A stretch of DNA of 64,000 bases from Corbicula japonica. Its lineage: Eukaryota; Mollusca; Bivalvia; Venerida; Cyrenidae. Location: positions 6,066,396-6,130,395 of the forward strand of contig JAZAYU010000009.1 of the NCBI GenBank assembly GCA_038501625.1, written 5' to 3'. The notes beneath the pieces were generated by a model that saw only the letters and a list, made by a program, of their open reading frames with translations, was not told where the DNA came from and ran no database searches. Within the stretch, counting starts at the first letter, position 1. Each line of letters begins with the position of its first letter. A program made the translations under genes and the position numbers. Of the stretch, positions 10,044-22,741 are shown in pieces.

Positions 10044-10167
10044 CTTTACCATGCCTCTAATTTCAACTTATATTAGCAGAGTAGCTGTATGCTATATCTG
10101 CGAACCTTGGGTTCGAGTACTGATCATGAATACACATCTTCAATGCCATTAGCTGGTCAGATTTCAT

Positions 10168-11472
10168 TTGACCAGAACAGTCCAGTCTACAATATCCAGA
10201 GTTAATTCAACGCAATACCTTATCGCTTTCAACAACTTCAACTTACTTCACAATACTCAAAGCGGGTTTCGGAAGCAACTTTCAACCGAAACTGCACTGG
10301 CAAATCTAAGGGAAACTTGGCTCAGCGCTATAAACGAAGGCAAAGTCATTGGCACATTATTAGTGGACTTTAAAAAGGCATTCGATTTAGTTGATCTCGA
10401 TATTCTTATCAAGAAACTTAAAATATACAAATGCAACAATTCAAGCATCGAATGGTTTAGGTCCTACTTGTCAAATCGCCATCAGCGAGTGCAAATTAAC
10501 AACCAGCTCTCTAGTCATGAAGAAATTTTAACTTGCGGTGTGCCTCAGGGATCTATTCTTGGCCCTTTGCTTTTTCTTATATTTATAAACGACCTTCCTC
10601 TTGCTATCGGGCACACAATTTGTTCAACCGATCTTTATGCCGATGATACAACCATTTATTATATTCAAAGTGATAAGAGTATTCTAGAATCTAATTTAAA
10701 TACAGCTCTTTTTAGTTTACAAAAATGGTGTGCAACCAATGGCATGCAAATCAATACTGATAAAACCAAAGTAATGTTTATTTCAACACAACAAAAAAGA
10801 CGGTGCTTTGAAAGCGATCAGATCTCTTTATTCTACAAAGATTTTAAAATTGACCAAAGTTCATGTGAAAAAATATTGGGAATCCATTTTCAAAATAACT
10901 TAAAATGGGATATCCATGTAAAAGTAATATGCAGAAAAATATCCTCTTACATTTGGCTTCTGTCAAAAATTAAGGACTTCCTTCCAATTAATTCTAGAAA
11001 ATTGTTTTACAAGGCATATGTACAACCACACTTAGATTATTGTTCTATATTGTGGGGAAATACAGTAACTCGAAATATTAAAATGATTCTTAAATTACAG
11101 AAGAGAGCATGTAGAACCATCTTAGGCAATGAATACATTGATTTTGACTCAGCTCTACAAAAATTAAATATTCAAAGGTTTGATCAAAGACTTATTTTTA
11201 ATAAAGCTGTTTTTATGTACAAAGTAGCCCACAATGTCTTACCTGATTATATTTGCAATATGTATGTTCCTCGTGACCAATTACAATTCGAAAATTATAC
11301 ATTACGATCCCATATTAACCATTATTTTTGTATTCCAATGCCACACTTAGAATTATATAAAAATAGTTTACTTTATTCAGGCAGTTGTTTATGGAACAGA
11401 ATTCCTAAAGAAATAAAAGATGCTTCTACTGTAGACAACTTTAAAACTTTGTATCTAAAGTGGAATGGATGA
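10168..11472 (+). CDS. Non-LTR retrotransposon reverse transcriptase (CR1/Jockey-like), 5'-truncated
   Basis: An uninterrupted 434-codon ORF. The reverse transcriptase blocks appear in order: QSGFRK (residues 30-35), LLVDFKKAFD (64-73, first catalytic Asp), GVPQGSILGPLLFLIFINDL (124-143) and YADD (157-160, catalytic Asp pair). The C-terminal region follows (AYVQPHLDYCSILWG, LQKRACRTILG, LWNRIPKEIK), typical of CR1/Jockey-type elements of invertebrates. The upstream endonuclease and the first fingers blocks are missing, so this copy was truncated on insertion. All catalytic residues are present and there are no stops, so it is relatively recent. The enzyme copies the element's RNA by target-primed reverse transcription. 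The ATG used here is arbitrary because the true N-terminus lies in lost sequence. Confidence 0.93.
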   Translation: MTRTVQSTISRVNSTQYLIAFNNFNLLHNTQSGFRKQLSTETALANLRETWLSAINEGKVIGTLLVDFKKAFDLVDLDILIKKLKIYKCNNSSIEWFRSYLSNRHQRVQINNQLSSHEEILTCGVPQGSILGPLLFLIFINDLPLAIGHTICSTDLYADDTTIYYIQSDKSILESNLNTALFSLQKWCATNGMQINTDKTKVMFISTQQKRRCFESDQISLFYKDFKIDQSSCEKILGIHFQNNLKWDIHVKVICRKISSYIWLLSKIKDFLPINSRKLFYKAYVQPHLDYCSILWGNTVTRNIKMILKLQKRACRTILGNEYIDFDSALQKLNIQRFDQRLIFNKAVFMYKVAHNVLPDYICNMYVPRDQLQFENYTLRSHINHYFCIPMPHLELYKNSLLYSGSCLWNRIPKEIKDASTVDNFKTLYLKWNG

Positions 11473-11955
11473 TTCATTGTTTAGTTCCTTTTATATTTTA
11501 TATTCACATTTTGATGTTAAGATAAGAAAAAATGTGTAATATTGCCTCAGTGAAACAGAAATGTGTTGAGGCATGTTTATAAAAATACATTGTGTATTAT
11601 TGATTTATGTTCTCAAATTTCTTAAATATTCAGTTCTTCCTTGCGAAAACGCAGTCACATAGGCCTCGCACACACATTCGCGCACCAACGCACACGCTCA
11701 TTCACACGCACACACATGCACGCACCTACCCATTAAATGCAACACCTAAACATTAACACAGATACATTATTTGCAGTTTCATTTCTCATTATAATATCAT
11801 ATTGTGTTTTGTGGTATTGTTTTATTTATGATCATCGTGTTTATCTTAATCTGTTTATGTTAATACTTGTAAGGAGGGCCATATGGAAGATTAGTTTATT
11901 GCTAAATATGTCACCCTCTTTAAATAAAGAACTTACTTACTTACTTACTTACTTC
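11473..11955 (+). mobile_element. 3' UTR and (CTTA)n tail of the LINE
   Basis: Downstream of the stop lies a CA-rich stretch (11,667-11,726), an AATAAAG near 11,923, and a terminal tandem of ACTT units at 11,929-11,955. Ending in a short microsatellite instead of poly(A) is usual for many CR1-like LINEs. The 3' boundary is therefore near 11,955. Confidence 0.8.
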
Positions 11956-13564
11956 CCACACCAAATTAAAACGAAAGCAATCGATATTACTATCTAAACT
12001 GCAATGTTAAACTTACTGTTCTTGTTGATGATTGCAGTAAAAAAAAAGAAATAAAAACGTCGTAAATTTCCAATGTTTAGAATGTTGGGGAAACCGGTGT
12101 AATTGTCACTTTGTCACTGTATTTTAATTAATTAACCAAAATTCGAACAACTACTGTAATACGCATCGTTACGGTGGAGTCTACTGTTAGACCCTAACTC
12201 TGTGACAATATTTGGTTTTAATCAATGTAGAAACTTATTTACTTTTTTTTTTGGCGAGTTTAATCTTAATTGTTATCTAACATATGGAAGAAGAACTTCT
12301 GAAAATGTGAATCGAGAAACAAAATGGCGGCTTTTCAGTTTTAAAATCCGGAAGCAAGCCATCTGGACTATAGCACCCGGATGAAAGTCATATTGTCCAA
12401 TCAGAAGCCTAATTTTGCGACACGGTTTCAAAGTTTCAAGGTACTCCTTTTGCTCTTGCGCAATACCGTAATCGGAATCGACACGATTTCGTATAAAACA
12501 TAATCAAACATTTAGCACATACTTGTTATTCATCCACGCATTTGCCTACCAAATCTGAAATACTTCATGTTGGTTGTCATTACAGCAAGAAATATCTTTA
12601 GAAAAGATAAACGGCGTCGATAGTATATGAAATGATGCAGTTTATAGCTGTTATTATTCACTTCATCATGATTTACTTGTAAATTCAATTATTTCATTGA
12701 GAATCCTACACAATGACATGTTTTTATTAAAATTTGAATGTAAAATTACCTACCACACATAATAAGGAACAGATAAATAGATTTTGGTTTTGTTTATAAA
12801 TGTGAATCTTATAATTACGAAAAACATTTTTTAAAGGTCTTGGCTTTATTAATAATAATAAACATAATGAAAAAGGTATTTTTCAATTACGGAGATAATA
12901 AATAAATTCAGTAAAGATCTCAATACTTATTGTTGGCAATAAAAGAGTAATAAAGAATTAAAATTGTTTTCTTTATTAAATTGAAGAGAATTTCTTAGGA
13001 ATATGAAACAATTCTAGAATATACCGCAACTTTCTACTCTATGACAGTTATATGCTTTAATAGCAATCTTATAAAAATCATCTCCTGAAAACCGCTTCGC
13101 TAACATCTTCTTATAGATCTGACTTCAGTGCGATTGCTTTAATAACGAAAAAGTTTTTCGCGTAACATATTACACGTAGTTGGCAGATTTAAGACAAGTA
13201 AGCACAACGTACAATCCTCAGTCGTGATAAAAGTGAATTTTATATAAGAAACGTATTGTAAAACGTCTTGATTTTGTTTATTAGATATATATCAATTTCT
13301 GAAAGAATAAAAAATATTTAGTGAAGACTCATTGTTTATATCGCGTAGCATATTATATGCAGTGCCAGAAGGCAGTTCCACTTACTTTCACTTTCATTTT
13401 TTATAGGTTGATATAGAGTGACTGTATTGTTTTTGACAAATAAACCTAACCAATGACGACTACTGGAGTGCGCCTCATTTCAACATCTTTCGACTTAACA
13501 GAATAGCAAAGATCTAAACGTCACATCAATAATCGTTTCAAACAAAGTAAACTAATTGTTTAAA
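11956..13564. other. No gene recognised
   Basis: AT-rich. At 12,560-12,640 a block (AAGAAATATCTTTAGAAAAG then ATAAACGGCGTCGAT) matches 44,280-44,322. At 12,329 ACAAAATGGCGGC resembles a start context, but the frame closes after five codons (MAAFQF). CCAATCAG near 12,398 resembles a CCAAT box. No exon could be supported. Confidence 0.45.
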
Positions 13565-13765
13565 AATCCCACTAGATACCTCTCCACCCTGCTAGATACC
13601 TCTCTGGTGTAAATAGCTACCACTCGAAATAGTTTATTTCATTTTCCCGCTGCATTTTCCCGCTGCATAATAATATAATACGAGTACTATTTACAACACT
13701 TCATTGGTTAACAAATTAGGTCAAAAGTGAGCTTAGACAGCTACGCCAAAAACACCAAGACAAAT
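13565..13765 (+). repeat. Dispersed repeat equal to the unoccupied target of the 45-51 kb Naiad insertion
   Basis: It contains CACTAGATACCTCTCCACC, GGTGTAAATAGCTACC, a duplicated TTTTCCCGCTGCAT, and TAATACGAGTACTATTTACAAC leading to AGTGAGCTTAGACAGCTA. The first half matches the left flank at 44,985-45,180 and the second half matches the right flank at 51,443-51,530. It therefore shows the site before the Naiad insertion. Confidence 0.85.
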
Positions 13766-13870
13766 AACCAGTACCAAGTTACGAAATCACATGTTTTATA
13801 ACGAGTCTAACCGCCATTCGCTTACGTTATACATCTTCTTCGGATTGCCAACACTATTGAAACCAGTGAA

Positions 13871-14004
13871 TTATGCATATCGGGAATGACCGCATCCAGA
13901 AGACACAGCCTCCCCACACAAAATAGACCCAGGAAACAAAGCAACAATAATGACAAATTACCACTGGGGGTTTAAACCAGGTTCTAGGGTGCACCAACCT
14001 CACA
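13871..14004 (-). mobile_element. Naiad 3'-tail fragment
   Basis: Minus-oriented tail: TTATGCATATCGGGAATGAC, ACACAGCCTCCCCACAC, then CCACTGGGGGTTTAAACCAG and GGTGCACCAACC. The middle is deleted relative to the 36.8 kb copy. Confidence 0.85.
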
Positions 14005-14152
14005 CTATAAAATAGACAGATTCAGATTTTATAATGTTTCATTAACTTAACTTGTTTTAATAAGCTTGTTTTAATTTTACAGGAAAAAAATAAAAATATA
14101 TGAAATATGTCAATCATATATGTTAATTTCAATTGGTCATTTTTGTATAAAA

Positions 14153-14745
14153 GGCGAAACTTGCATATCAACAATTGCCAGATAAAAACAAAACACAACC
14201 TCTCCACGCACAACCTCACCAAAAAGAAGATAGAAAAGAGAGCATGGGCTTATAAAATGATCATTTTCAAATGGGGCGCGTCACGGGAAAAGATACCTTC
14301 GGTCATTTTTAGTGATATTTTGGTTTTTACTAAATTTAGAAAGAAATTACAAACATAAATCAATTTCTTATTACTAAAATGTGATTTTATTACACGTTTT
14401 GACAATAAAACGTTATTTTTGCCGCGAAATGCATAATAAATAATGTCGTCTGCTCAAATTTATGACGTCATTTCAAAGATTGACGTCAACTGTCTGAAGG
14501 TACCTTTTCCCGTGACGCGCCCCAAATAAGACTTCACAAAAATAACGAAAACAGGAACCTGAGAGGGGGCACCGCCTTAGAGCGGTCAGGGGCAAAGATC
14601 AGTGGCAAAACAATTTGCCACTTTGTGTTTAAACAAGGATGCATCTACCTCATATTTGCACCAACAGGTTCTCTTATGAACAAATAAACACAAGTTGTCT
14701 TGGAACTTAGCTAAAAACCACCCATCAACTTTTTTCTTAATTTTT
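14153..14745 (-). mobile_element. Naiad 3'-tail fragment with nested MITE
   Basis: Minus-oriented tail landmarks occur on both sides of a MITE (14,273-14,523): GCATATCAACAATTGCC and ACAACCTCTCCACGCAC on the left, then GGCAAAACAATTTGCCAC and CCAACAGGTTCTC on the right. The left part ends in TTTTCAAAT exactly where the 36.8 kb tail reads TTTCAAAAT, so the MITE entered an existing Naiad fragment. Confidence 0.85.
14273..14523. mobile_element. MITE with GGGGCGCGTCACGGGAAAAG termini
   Basis: The first 20 bp are GGGGCGCGTCACGGGAAAAG and the last 20 bp are their exact reverse complement; similarity continues through TACCTTC. AAAT is repeated on both sides as a 4-bp target duplication. The interior has two TGACGTCA motifs (14,463 and 14,481) and no ORF. 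A single decayed end of the same family is at about 27,908-27,945. Confidence 0.9.
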
Positions 14746-16598
14746 TCTTAATTTTTTTCAAGAAGAGGATGGTATTTCTTTTGTTGTGTGGCTGGAAACA
14801 CGGTATATTTTACATTGTGGTTTCAGGAAGTTAAAATTGTTTCAAGAATATCATAAATTGAGTTATGTTTTCAACACTTATTGATATCATATTTCTCTGG
14901 CGAGAGAGGTCGTTAAAAAACGCCAACAGCTGTTGTCTCTCGTATACCCTAATACGGTTTTTGAGCCAATGATCAGGTAAAAAGTTGTTGTTTTTTTTAG
15001 CTAAAATAGAGTATCAATTTATGGTATTTATCTGCTAGTCCCATAGTATAGTATAAATTGTCAAGTGTTCACTATTTTAAATTATCGATTTTTGAACGAA
15101 CCAAAATTTAATTACCTTCATAACGATCCAAACAGAAGAGGCGTTTTATTTTACATATCTTTTTTTCAAAGAAAATATAAACTACATTATTTCTTTAAGT
15201 CATAAAATACTTTCTTCAATTTCAATCTTGAAATGCTTAGTATGGATAACAAAGTATTTTTAATAAAACATTAAGGTTTATGAATCATAATACTTCATTT
15301 GTGTTCAATTTCATCAAAGTCGTTATTAAGCTCGATATCGAAATCAACAAAAACGTGGTGCACAACTTATACGTTATGTTTTAAAAATGTTCTTTCTGCT
15401 TTAAGACACGTTCTTTTGACAGATGAATCTAACTTATTAAAACCTGACACCCTGTAAAGCAATTTCAATTACCTTTATTCGATTTTAATTTCATCTTTCA
15501 AGTTGAATTCTTTAATAGTATTGCAGTAAGGTAATCATAAGAATAATTACTGTTCAAACTAATTAGTTCATTTTAGCCATAAAAAACAAAAAGCGTTAGT
15601 ACTTGACTTCAAAATACTTTGGGGAATTGGTTTAACAATAAACATAAAGATCAAACAACATTTTATGTATTATATTCGCCATGAAAATCTCACATGAACT
15701 CATTAATGGCTAGTTTTTAATTCCTAAGCCAACAATCAAAAGTTTGAAAAAAACCTTTACTTATTTGTGAAGTAACTGATGTCCATGTTTAAAACTTTTT
15801 GCTATTGGGCTAAATGCTTCGTCTTTTCAAATGATATTAGTGCTGTAACAGACTATAAAATATGTCGTTTGATTTGTAAAGACCTCAAAATATTTCATTC
15901 TTTCTTAAATATATGATATTGTCACTCATTCACAGGTTGCTGAGTGATTTAACTTGTATTTAACAAATTGTGTTAAGGTGAACACGTTTAACCTTATGGC
16001 CTTTTTAACAGGAATAAATCTCGTCGGCATTACCGACATTCTTCTATATTTTTTTTAAATAACATTGCTTTATAAGCCCTCGATCTCCTTTTACCTTTCG
16101 TCATTTTATAAGGAAGTTTAAGGGTTTTCAAAATAAAATTATGTTTTATTATATTAATTTTATACTGCAAATATTACATGCTGGAAGTTGTGTCCCACAA
16201 AAAATTAATGGGTCTAGATTTCAGCATGTACATTTACGCAAAAATGTAACAATTTTTAATATTTCACCAATTTCGGCATAGCAGGTAATCATTGTGCACA
16301 AAAGAACCACAATTGAAAACGTATTGTAAATTTAAAAGCCTATTTCCATGTTTCATTAAGAGTGTTTACATATTCAGGAAAACGAAATGGATAATAAATT
16401 AAAAGCTCTAAAAGCCCCTGTGGAGAACTGTTTTTTGCAACTGATCGTTCTAAGGCGGTAACCCATCAGATTCCCTTTTTGTTAATTGTTTGTGGTGTCT
16501 TAATTAAAATTGCACCAGATGCATTCAGACTATAGGGCATTTATAAGAAAAGGATCTGTCTGTTCGTTTATTACATAAAAGTAAGCTACGACGTAATC
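14746..16598. other. No gene recognised
   Basis: AT-rich with scattered poly-A and poly-T. No ORF, exon, TIR or tandem array could be supported. Confidence 0.5.
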
Positions 16599-16856
16599 TT
16601 GCTTGGAATGGTATTAATCCGAAAATACCGCATTGAAGGTTCGCCGCCATATGCACACCATCCTTTGGGAAGGACCACAATTTTACTGTTTATTGGTGTA
16701 AATATAGAGATGCGCTAAATCCGGGGTTAGGCTAAGTGGGCTTTAATATGCAATTCCATTACTCTCCATAAACAGACTCAATCATACCAAGACTGTAATA
16801 TTTTCGTATTTTTCGTGTTCGGTGACTTTTTAGTTCCCTTTTTATCTAGTTTTATT
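16599..16856 (+). repeat. R1 dispersed repeat
   Basis: Carries TTGGAATGGTATTAATCCG, ATACCGCATTGAAGGTTCGC, GCCGCCATATGCACACCATC, CCGGGGTTAGGC and AACAGACTCAATCATACC, ending at GTTCCCTTTTTATCTA. Compared with the minus-strand copies it has lost a few bases after GAAGGTTC. No coding capacity. Confidence 0.85.
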
Positions 16857-18950
16857 TGTTTTGGTTTTCCTACGTTCTTCCTGTAAACACTACAGTTTTC
16901 TTGCAAATAATTGAAATATTTCGCCTATGAAACAAGACACAATGATACAGTTTCTGGGATGTTCTGAATAGGTACTTTAAATTCAGTTATGCTCGATCGA
17001 TAATTTTCAGTAAGCGGCAGTCGTTACCTCAATCGATAGCTCCAACTGCAGACTTTTCTGCCACCAGCCTGAGCAATTCTTAAATGTGACTGTTTAAAAT
17101 AGTAGACACAAGCAAATGCGTCATCTTTAATTCCCAAAATAACATCTTTCTTAAGGCATTCACCTCTCTAAAACATCTACTGCAAACCAATAAAACATCC
17201 AATTGTCTTCAACGTCATGTGAAGAAATTAAACTATATTGAATTTCATTCAGATTAAATTTAGGATAAAAACTGATAATTTTTCTGCATGAGTTAGATAA
17301 AGTAAACAATTACTGGATGATTATTAAATAATAATAATTTGTAAATTTGTTCCGACCCAAGAAAGAGGTTTTCAAAAATGTTAAGAAATTTTAGTTCTGA
17401 AAAAAAGATTTTTGTTTCGTTTGAATTTAGAAATGTGTGTATTATCAGATGAAATATATCTTTATTGAAACTGATTTTAAAATTTAATGATTTAAATTAT
17501 GCTTGCACTATGCTTGAGTAAAGGCACGTACAATACACGCATTAGGTGCTTAAGACATTTTTCAAAGACATGTTCTATAACAAAATTTTATATATATCCT
17601 CGCGGTTAAAAATATCAAACGATATAGCTTTTTTTCAAAGTTTACAATTTTTTCTGACAGAATTCAATTAAAATCTATAGCACACCGAATATCTTTATAT
17701 ATTGACAGCCGATGGAAATTTACCAATTTCACATTGGCTTTTACATTGATCAAAACTGAACCAGTCGCTGTGACACAGAAGCACTAGTACAAACTTGTAT
17801 TTCGGATGATTTTCAGTCGTATAAGGCTGTTTCTGCCGTCAAAATTTTAAAGCTGAATATTTAATATACTTTATAGTCATAAGAAATACTTTTAAAGAAG
17901 CTGTCTTGCATTTTCTTCATTTAGAAAGACTACGGCAATATTTCTTGTATAAAAGACTATGCTGTTAAGTTGGCCAAAATTTGAAAATGTTTCAACAGAA
18001 CATAACTGGAATATTTGCGGAAAACCGGGAAAAAAGTCTCTATGGTGACAACACCGGAACTGTGTTCCTATTTTGAACTTTTGTCAGACTCCGCCATTAG
18101 TAAAAAGTTAAATTCAAATAAAGTCATTCGTATATTATATATATAATATATAATATATTGGTGAACAGTTCTGGGACTGTATTGCTAATTAATGAATGCA
18201 CGAGTGATTGCGGCGATTGCGAACCCCAGTATGTATGGCTACTTTTATAAAAAGATAATGCATTTGCTTTGTTTTCGTTGTCCAAGTTTGGGAAAGTATG
18301 TCTCCCTTTAAACATAGATCAAACGGCAAGTCGTGATAACCCGTTCCATTTATATTGATCAGCATGCTTGTTTCGTTTAATATCAACTACAATTTGATAA
18401 TCTAATATCGCAGACAAAAATGCAGAACAATAATGCGTTTTGTTGAGCTATTACTGTACCGACCACCTCATTTTAATCGGTGTTCTTGCGTGATTTCTGT
18501 CTCTCATTCGTAAAACTGATTGTCTAGTCGGCTTTAGAAAAGTGTGAGTTTCTTATTGAATTCATTTGTGAACAAGTCATTTTGTTTAGGTTTTACTCCG
18601 CCTGAACTAAAACAGGATAAACTTATTTGATAGAAAATAAAAGATTCCTCTAAAACAGAAATTTCAATTACATTAAAGATATTAGAATTGCTTTATTGGT
18701 GTAGCAGTGTCTAGTTGAAGCATGTTTCTTTGACATCAATTTTAACGAGATAATAAAGAAAAGCAAACACGAAAATGAAACAAAGCAAAATACGTATATT
18801 AAGGGCAAGTGGGCGGAAAAGGTTTTCTTCCTTTTCATAAAGGCCCTTGAACTTATTTAATTAAATGTGTTTTGTTATATTACGTTTTCTGCGCTCGGTG
18901 CTTTCAAAGTTCCAGCCTAATCTATTTTTCGACAAAGGTTGTGTATAAAA
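16857..18950. other. No gene recognised
   Basis: AT-rich; an AT dinucleotide palindrome lies near 18,137-18,163. Short overlapping minus ORFs near 18,124-18,386 show no family features. Confidence 0.45.
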
Positions 18951-19270
18951 GAAATAGATGAAAAAGGAACTTTTAAAGCCACCGAACACGACAAATATGA
19001 AAATATTGCAGGCTCGGTTTAATTGAGCCTTTTCATGGGCAGTAATGGAAATGCATAAAACTGCCCACACCGCCTAGCCCCGGGTTGAGCGCAACTCAAT
19101 ATTGACATCAATTAATAGTACAATTTTGATCCATCCCAATCGATAGTATGTATATGGCGGTGAACATGAAACTGTCAATGCGGTATTTTCAGGTTAATAC
19201 CATTCCATGTTCAGCGGCGTATGGTCCCCAGATAAAAGAATGGGTTTGCCCTAAACGAGAAAACAATGGA
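18951..19270 (-). repeat. R1 dispersed repeat
   Basis: Reverse-complement copy: starts AGATGAAAAAGGAACTTTTA, then CACCGAACACGACAAATATG, GCCTAGCCCCGGGTTGAGCG and CAATGCGGTATTTTCAGG. It continues past the 16.6 kb copy into GGTCCCCAGATAAAAGAATG, a 5' extension shared with the 20.4 kb copy. Confidence 0.85.
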
Positions 19271-19489
19271 CGAACTAAACAAAAAAGAAATTTGAGGGAG
19301 GATCTGAGAATATAAATTCAGCATATTACAGAAAACGCCAAAGGCAAATTAAAAAAAGCACGAAGCATATTCTTGGGTAGATTCAAAAAATATTCGGATT
19401 TATATTGGTTTGGATATTGAAACCAGACATCTATAAACTGGCCGAAATATTTAAACAAAAGCAATTTTAAAGTACAATTGACATAGTAC

Positions 19490-19745
19490 GTAAATATCGT
19501 GCTGAACGACCTTCAAAGGACGTAACTGATAACAGCACTGATTGAATGTACGGGGTGACTTTACATCCGACACACGGCACAAACAACGATATTGAATTAG
19601 ATGAAAAGGGAACTTTGAAAGCCACTGGACACGACTAATATGAAAATATTGCAGGCCCGGTTTGATTGAGCCTGTTCATGGGCATTAATGGAAATGCATA
19701 TAACTGCCCACGCCGCCGAGCCCCGGGTTGAGCGGGAGAAGGAAG
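19490..19745 (-). repeat. R1 dispersed repeat with extended 5' arm
   Basis: Contains the shared 3' block (GCCACTGGACACGACTAATA to CCGAGCCCCGGGTTGAGCG). On its left it carries GAACGACCTTCAAAGGACG and GTACGGGGTGACTTTACATC, also present reversed at 53.7-53.8 kb and partly at 46.8 kb. R1 copies are therefore modular. Confidence 0.8.
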
Positions 19746-20415
19746 TTAGTTTTGAGAAGGAAGCGAAAGGATGAAAGGGCAATCTGAGCTATATTTAGTC
19801 TTAGCTTTTAGTTAGGATATACGTAACTCTTAATAAGGGGTTCAATATTTGAGCGAATTGTCATAAAAGTAGAAATGGTCAGGGAACGTAGAAAATCAAT
19901 TAAAAAAATAAGCTTTAATAAACATATTGGCTCTCTTAAAGTCGGTCCATTGAAACAAGCGAATGTTAAGAGAATGTATATTAGATACAGATCTGGAATT
20001 CAATAAAGAGGCATAGTTAAACAATTACTCAATTTGATGTCTAAGATGAATTAAATTAAAAAATGGTTGGACAAGGGTGCCAGACTGCATCAAAATACGT
20101 CTGCAAAAATACAAAAGTAAAAGATATTGTTACTGGTGTTGATTTGGCGATTTAAGGACAATAACTCCCAGAGTGAATCGGGCGATCTTGCCGGTTACCA
20201 AACTTAGCTGCTCTAAAGCCCGTATACATTCTTCCATATTCGGTAAAGCATGCATAAAGGCTTTTAACTAAAAGAAAGACCAGTGCAAACTGGTAGAATA
20301 TGCGCAATTAAATGTCATTTACTCCGGAGCGATTAGGGCAGTATGGCTAGTTTTTTTTTACTTTTTGGCCGATGTTCTGTCCATATCTCAAGCTTTGCTT
20401 TTTTGTTAAAATATA

Positions 20416-20697
20416 TGAAGAGGGAATTTGAAAGCCTCCGAACACGACAAATATGAAAAAATTGCTGACTCGGTTTGACTGAGCCTGTTCATTGACAGTA
20501 ATTGAAATGTATACTTCTGCCCACGCCTCCTAGACCAGGGTTAAACGCAACGCCATATTTACACCAATAAATGGTGGTTATGGCGGTGAACATGGAACCT
20601 TCAATGCGGTATTTTTAGGTTAATACCATTCCATGTTCAGCGGCATAAGGTCCCCAGATTAAAGAATGGGTTTGTCCTAACCGAGAAAACAAAGGGC
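20416..20697 (-). repeat. R1 dispersed repeat
   Basis: Reverse-complement copy from AGAGGGAATTTGAAAGCCTC to TTTGTCCTAACCGAGAAAAC, with the same internal landmarks and the same 5' extension as the 18.95 kb copy. Confidence 0.85.
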
Positions 20698-22606
20698 GGA
20701 AATAAACAAAATAGTTACTATGAATTTAAATATTCAATTTTGAATAATAATTGCCACTTCATTTTATGGTATAAAGAGGATGAAGGAAAAGTTAAAAAGA
20801 GAGCTGCAAAATGTAAATTTTTAAAGTTGGTCGATTTAATAAGACTATGGCCATGATTTAGTTTTATGATCTTGGTCAAAGATTGCCTGACAAGCTTATG
20901 CAGCAATTAAACAACAACATCTATTCGGAGCAAACATCGCATTAAAGCTTTGTCAAGATTGACGTTGTTGGCATGATTTCAGAAAACTTCTACATGCAGC
21001 ACAATGCACAGCAGCACTCCTTTACGTCTTAGGATAATGAAGATGTATAGCACTAAAACCTTAATGCCATAAATCAAATTAAAATCTCTCGCGGCAAACC
21101 TGTATTGGAAAGCGTAATAGCTCGATTGTTCATGGATTCATTTATCAAAATAAAACAAACATCCATGACGAGATACTACTGATGAATTAAATTAAGTTTG
21201 CAATGTCTACATTGGCATCAAATGTAAATAAGTCAATACCATTTTAATATTTCTATTTCAAACTATTTTAATGGAAAGCTTGCAACACAAATCCCTTTAG
21301 ACAAAGGAGTCTAAGACGTTGTCATTAATAAAACATTTGCTGTCGAAGAAAATGTATTGATAGTTGGTTCTATTCATATTTTAATATCTTTTTTGCACCA
21401 TATTTAAAAATAATGTAACGATTTGTTTCTCTGCAATTCCTGGCGGAAAACACCCTATGGCCATCAAGTTAAATTTCTTCTTTATAAGTTTTAATAGATC
21501 TGCGGACTTGAATATGATGAAATAAAACGCTGAAAATATAGAAATAGATGGAAATTTTACAAAAATAAAAATATATTGTTGACGTTATGTTGCTTTTTTA
21601 TAAATTGGTTCCAATCTGCTGTGCTATCTAGCTGATCATATTTAACATAACATCAGCGTTTTGTTAAATAAAGTTCATTTGAATGCTTTTTAGGGTTTTT
21701 ATTTTAGTATTTTATTTTTATGAGTCTTCATACACCTTTCTGGAGAATTGCATGTTTAATTTTATATTCATTTGAAATTTAATTTAATTTTGTAACAATT
21801 TGCCATTAAGGACAGATTATCTATATCAAAGAAAATCAAAAGATGAAGATATGCTATAATCATTAAAATGATATCGAAATTTTTTTTTCCATACCGAAAT
21901 AACTTTCGTAAAAAGTTTAACTGGAACTTTTGAATATTAATATAATGATATTTATAAATAATAAATTTATGAACTATTTTCCACATAAACTTTATCTAAA
22001 ATTGTCAAACATTCATGGTGGTGACCATTAGTGTTGAAAATATTTTCCACAAAATGTGGATATGTTTTTGGACCGGACTAACGTATTGCAACTGAAGAAA
22101 GACAGGAAGAAATGCTGTACGTACGTGAGTACAACTTTTACGACAATGTTATAAAATGTATGCCCTCTCGGGAACATTTTATTTGACCTCAGAAACAAAT
22201 GTAGAAACGTGTTTCATACATCAAGACAGTACACATCATTTCGTTGTGAGCTATTGCGAGAAAAATACAGAGTGCTCATAGACTATACCAAATATTGCTT
22301 CAGAAACTAGCATACATCCAGTTTATGGAGAGTGTAAAGGTCTGTTTTACATCCTGTTTATTACATTTGACTTTCTGACATGTGACTTAAAGTACAATTG
22401 ATCTGCCGAAATTTTGGGGAAGAAACTTTAAGAATGAACTTGAATGATAAATAACAGTTTGTCTATTTCTCTACTTTATTAAACTCTTTTTATGAAAAAT
22501 CACATTTAACAAATGAAACAAGTGTTCCATGTAGATTTTCAAATATTTTATTTTGGTAAAACCTGACTACTATTCTTAAAATCCTTTCACTTACATTCAG
22601 TGCCCA
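20698..22606. other. No gene recognised
   Basis: AT-rich sequence without exon-like or repeat features that I could support. Confidence 0.5.
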
Positions 22607-22741
22607 AGGTTATAAAACTGAGCATGGAAACCAGTCTCAAATCTCAAGCATCTGATTGGCTGAAATGGCGACCTGTCGCCATTTCAGCCAATCAGATGCT
22701 TGAGATTTGAGACTGGTTTCCAAACTCAGCTTTATAACCTC
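22607..22741. mobile_element. Full-length fold-back element
   Basis: Two arms of about 65 bp face each other around GACC|TGTC. The outer part is AAGGTTATAAAACTGAG; the inner part is CTGATTGGCTGAAATGGCG, each mirrored in the second arm with few mismatches. It would extrude as one long hairpin. Each arm carries an inverted CCAAT box (GATTGGCTG). Non-coding and non-autonomous. Confidence 0.92.

Noticed and set aside
10085..10130. tRNA-like B box (GGTTCGAGTAC) just upstream of the LINE
   Set aside because: No convincing A box or cloverleaf.
12202..12384. ORF with internal ATGGCGGC
   Set aside because: No domain and the ATGGCGGC frame closes after a few codons; no donor was convincing.
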